7,000 bases of DNA from Syntrophaceae bacterium UBA4778. GTDB taxonomy: Bacteria > Desulfobacterota > Syntrophia > Syntrophales > UBA4778. The notes beneath the pieces are model-generated. The model made no database searches, was not told the DNA's origin, and saw only the letters and a list, made by a program, of their open reading frames with translations. The stretch lies in NCBI GenBank assembly GCA_002403175.1, contig DHHG01000255.1:1-7000 (forward strand), in the 5' to 3' direction. The first letter of the stretch is position 1. Each line of letters starts with the position of its first letter. The translations under genes and the position numbers were made by a program. Shown here piece by piece: positions 6,161-7,000 of the stretch.

Positions 6161-6979
6161 ATGAATGGCTGTTATTTTGGAGGCTGTGACGTAGGGTCCA
6201 CTACCGGGAAAGCTGTACTTTTAAAAGATGGGAATATTATCTCTCACTCGATTGTCAAATCCACGACGAAACCGGAGTTGACGGCTCGAATAGCGATGGA
6301 TGAAGCGATAAAGAAGGCGGGTCTAACTTCAACCAATGATCTGAAATTTATCGTAGGAACAGGATATGGTCGTCTCAGAATTCCATTTGCTGATGAGAAT
6401 ATCTCCGAAATAACTTGTCACGCCCGGGGCGCTAAATGGCTGTGTCCTTCAGTTGGCACCGTAATCGATATCGGAGGCCAGGACTGTAAAGTCATGTCAT
6501 TGGACGAACGGGGTAAGGTTAAGGAATTTGTCATGAACGATAAGTGCGCTTCCGGAACAGGGAGATTATTCGAAGCAATGACGCGGGTTCTCTCTTGTGA
6601 TCTGGACGAGTTTTCATGTTTGTCGCTCAAGTCAATAAAACCGGCAACCATTACCTCTCAGTGCAGTGTATTTGCTGAGTCGGAAGTCATCACCTTGATT
6701 AACGAGGGAGTTGATTTAAGCGAAATCTGTGCAGGTATCAATGAGTCCATTGCAATTAGGTTGATAGCAATGGTGAGGAGAATCGGTTTCACCGGAGATC
6801 TTACGGTAACAGGCGGCTGCGCAAAGAATGCAGGGCTGATACATGCACTGGAGAAGAGAGATGTAAGTGTAAAAAGGCTGTCAGTTGATACCCAGATAGT
6901 GGGGGCAATAGGCGCATCCTTGATTGCCGTGGAGAAAGCGGCGGTAAAGGAACAACAGCTTAAGACCGAAGCTACTTAA
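6161..6979 (+). CDS. CoA-enzyme activase, BcrAD/BadFG/HgdC-type [4Fe-4S] ATPase
   Basis: This protein couples ATP hydrolysis to the transfer of a low-potential electron into the dehydratase/reductase heterodimer encoded just upstream. With ATG 6161 it has 272 residues, near the size of HgdC (about 260) and BcrD (about 280); the TTG 6125 start would give 284. ASKHA nucleotide-binding motifs are visible: GCDVGSTTGKAVLL (phosphate 1, residues 8-21), VIDIGGQDCK (phosphate 2) and VTGGCAKNAGL (adenosine). The two cysteines that hold the cluster across the homodimer in HgdC are present: Cys129 in NDKCASGTGR and Cys168 in TSQCSVFAESE, 39 residues apart as in HgdC. It is third in the operon, 45 bases after the larger subunit's stop. 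Whether it works as a homodimer (dehydratase type) or with a second ATPase subunit (benzoyl-CoA reductase type) depends on what lies downstream. Confidence 0.9.
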   Translation: MNGCYFGGCDVGSTTGKAVLLKDGNIISHSIVKSTTKPELTARIAMDEAIKKAGLTSTNDLKFIVGTGYGRLRIPFADENISEITCHARGAKWLCPSVGTVIDIGGQDCKVMSLDERGKVKEFVMNDKCASGTGRLFEAMTRVLSCDLDEFSCLSLKSIKPATITSQCSVFAESEVITLINEGVDLSEICAGINESIAIRLIAMVRRIGFTGDLTVTGGCAKNAGLIHALEKRDVSVKRLSVDTQIVGAIGASLIAVEKAAVKEQQLKTEAT

Positions 6980-7000
6980 GTGTCCTGAACGAAACTTGAG

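Overview
The window starts inside the 3' end of a 23S rRNA gene. It continues through a 5S rRNA gene and a strong intrinsic terminator, then a stand-alone gene for p-aminobenzoate synthesis. Next come a convergent predicted lipoprotein gene, about 570 bases with no convincing gene, and a three-gene operon of the 2-hydroxyacyl-CoA dehydratase / benzoyl-CoA reductase family. The sequence is bacterial. The moderate GC content, the PabB-PabC fusion and the oxygen-sensitive CoA-ester radical enzyme suggest an anaerobe, perhaps a Desulfobacterota (Syntrophus-like) bacterium. That placement is an inference, not something the sequence proves.

Region by region: positions 1-260 are 23S rRNA domain VI with the sarcin-ricin loop. 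A spacer of about 66 bases without a tRNA follows, then 5S rRNA at 326-443 and a terminator hairpin with a T-run at 453-485. From base 491, directly behind the terminator, there is a stretch of about 110 bases that reads like the 5' end of a bacterial group IIC intron: it begins GTGTGCCC and carries domain I-like motifs. Its position is the classic target of that intron class, but it has no reverse transcriptase and no intron 3' end. This remnant runs up to the start of the pabB-pabC fusion (615-2381). The lipoprotein gene (3084-2401, minus strand) meets pabB tail to tail with 19 bases between the stop codons. It has a plausible sigma-70 promoter upstream.

The operon at 3678-6979 encodes a small BcrC/HgdB-like subunit, a larger BcrB/HgdA-like subunit, and an ASKHA ATPase activator with both [4Fe-4S]-ligand cysteines. 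In this family the activator hydrolyses ATP to push one low-potential electron into the two-subunit component, which then dehydrates a 2-hydroxyacyl-CoA or reduces an aromatic acyl-CoA. The substrate cannot be read from the sequence. In the larger subunit the position where relatives normally carry the third cluster cysteine is a histidine. Strong Shine-Dalgarno sequences favour later start codons than the longest reading frames for the first and third genes (3678 and 6161).
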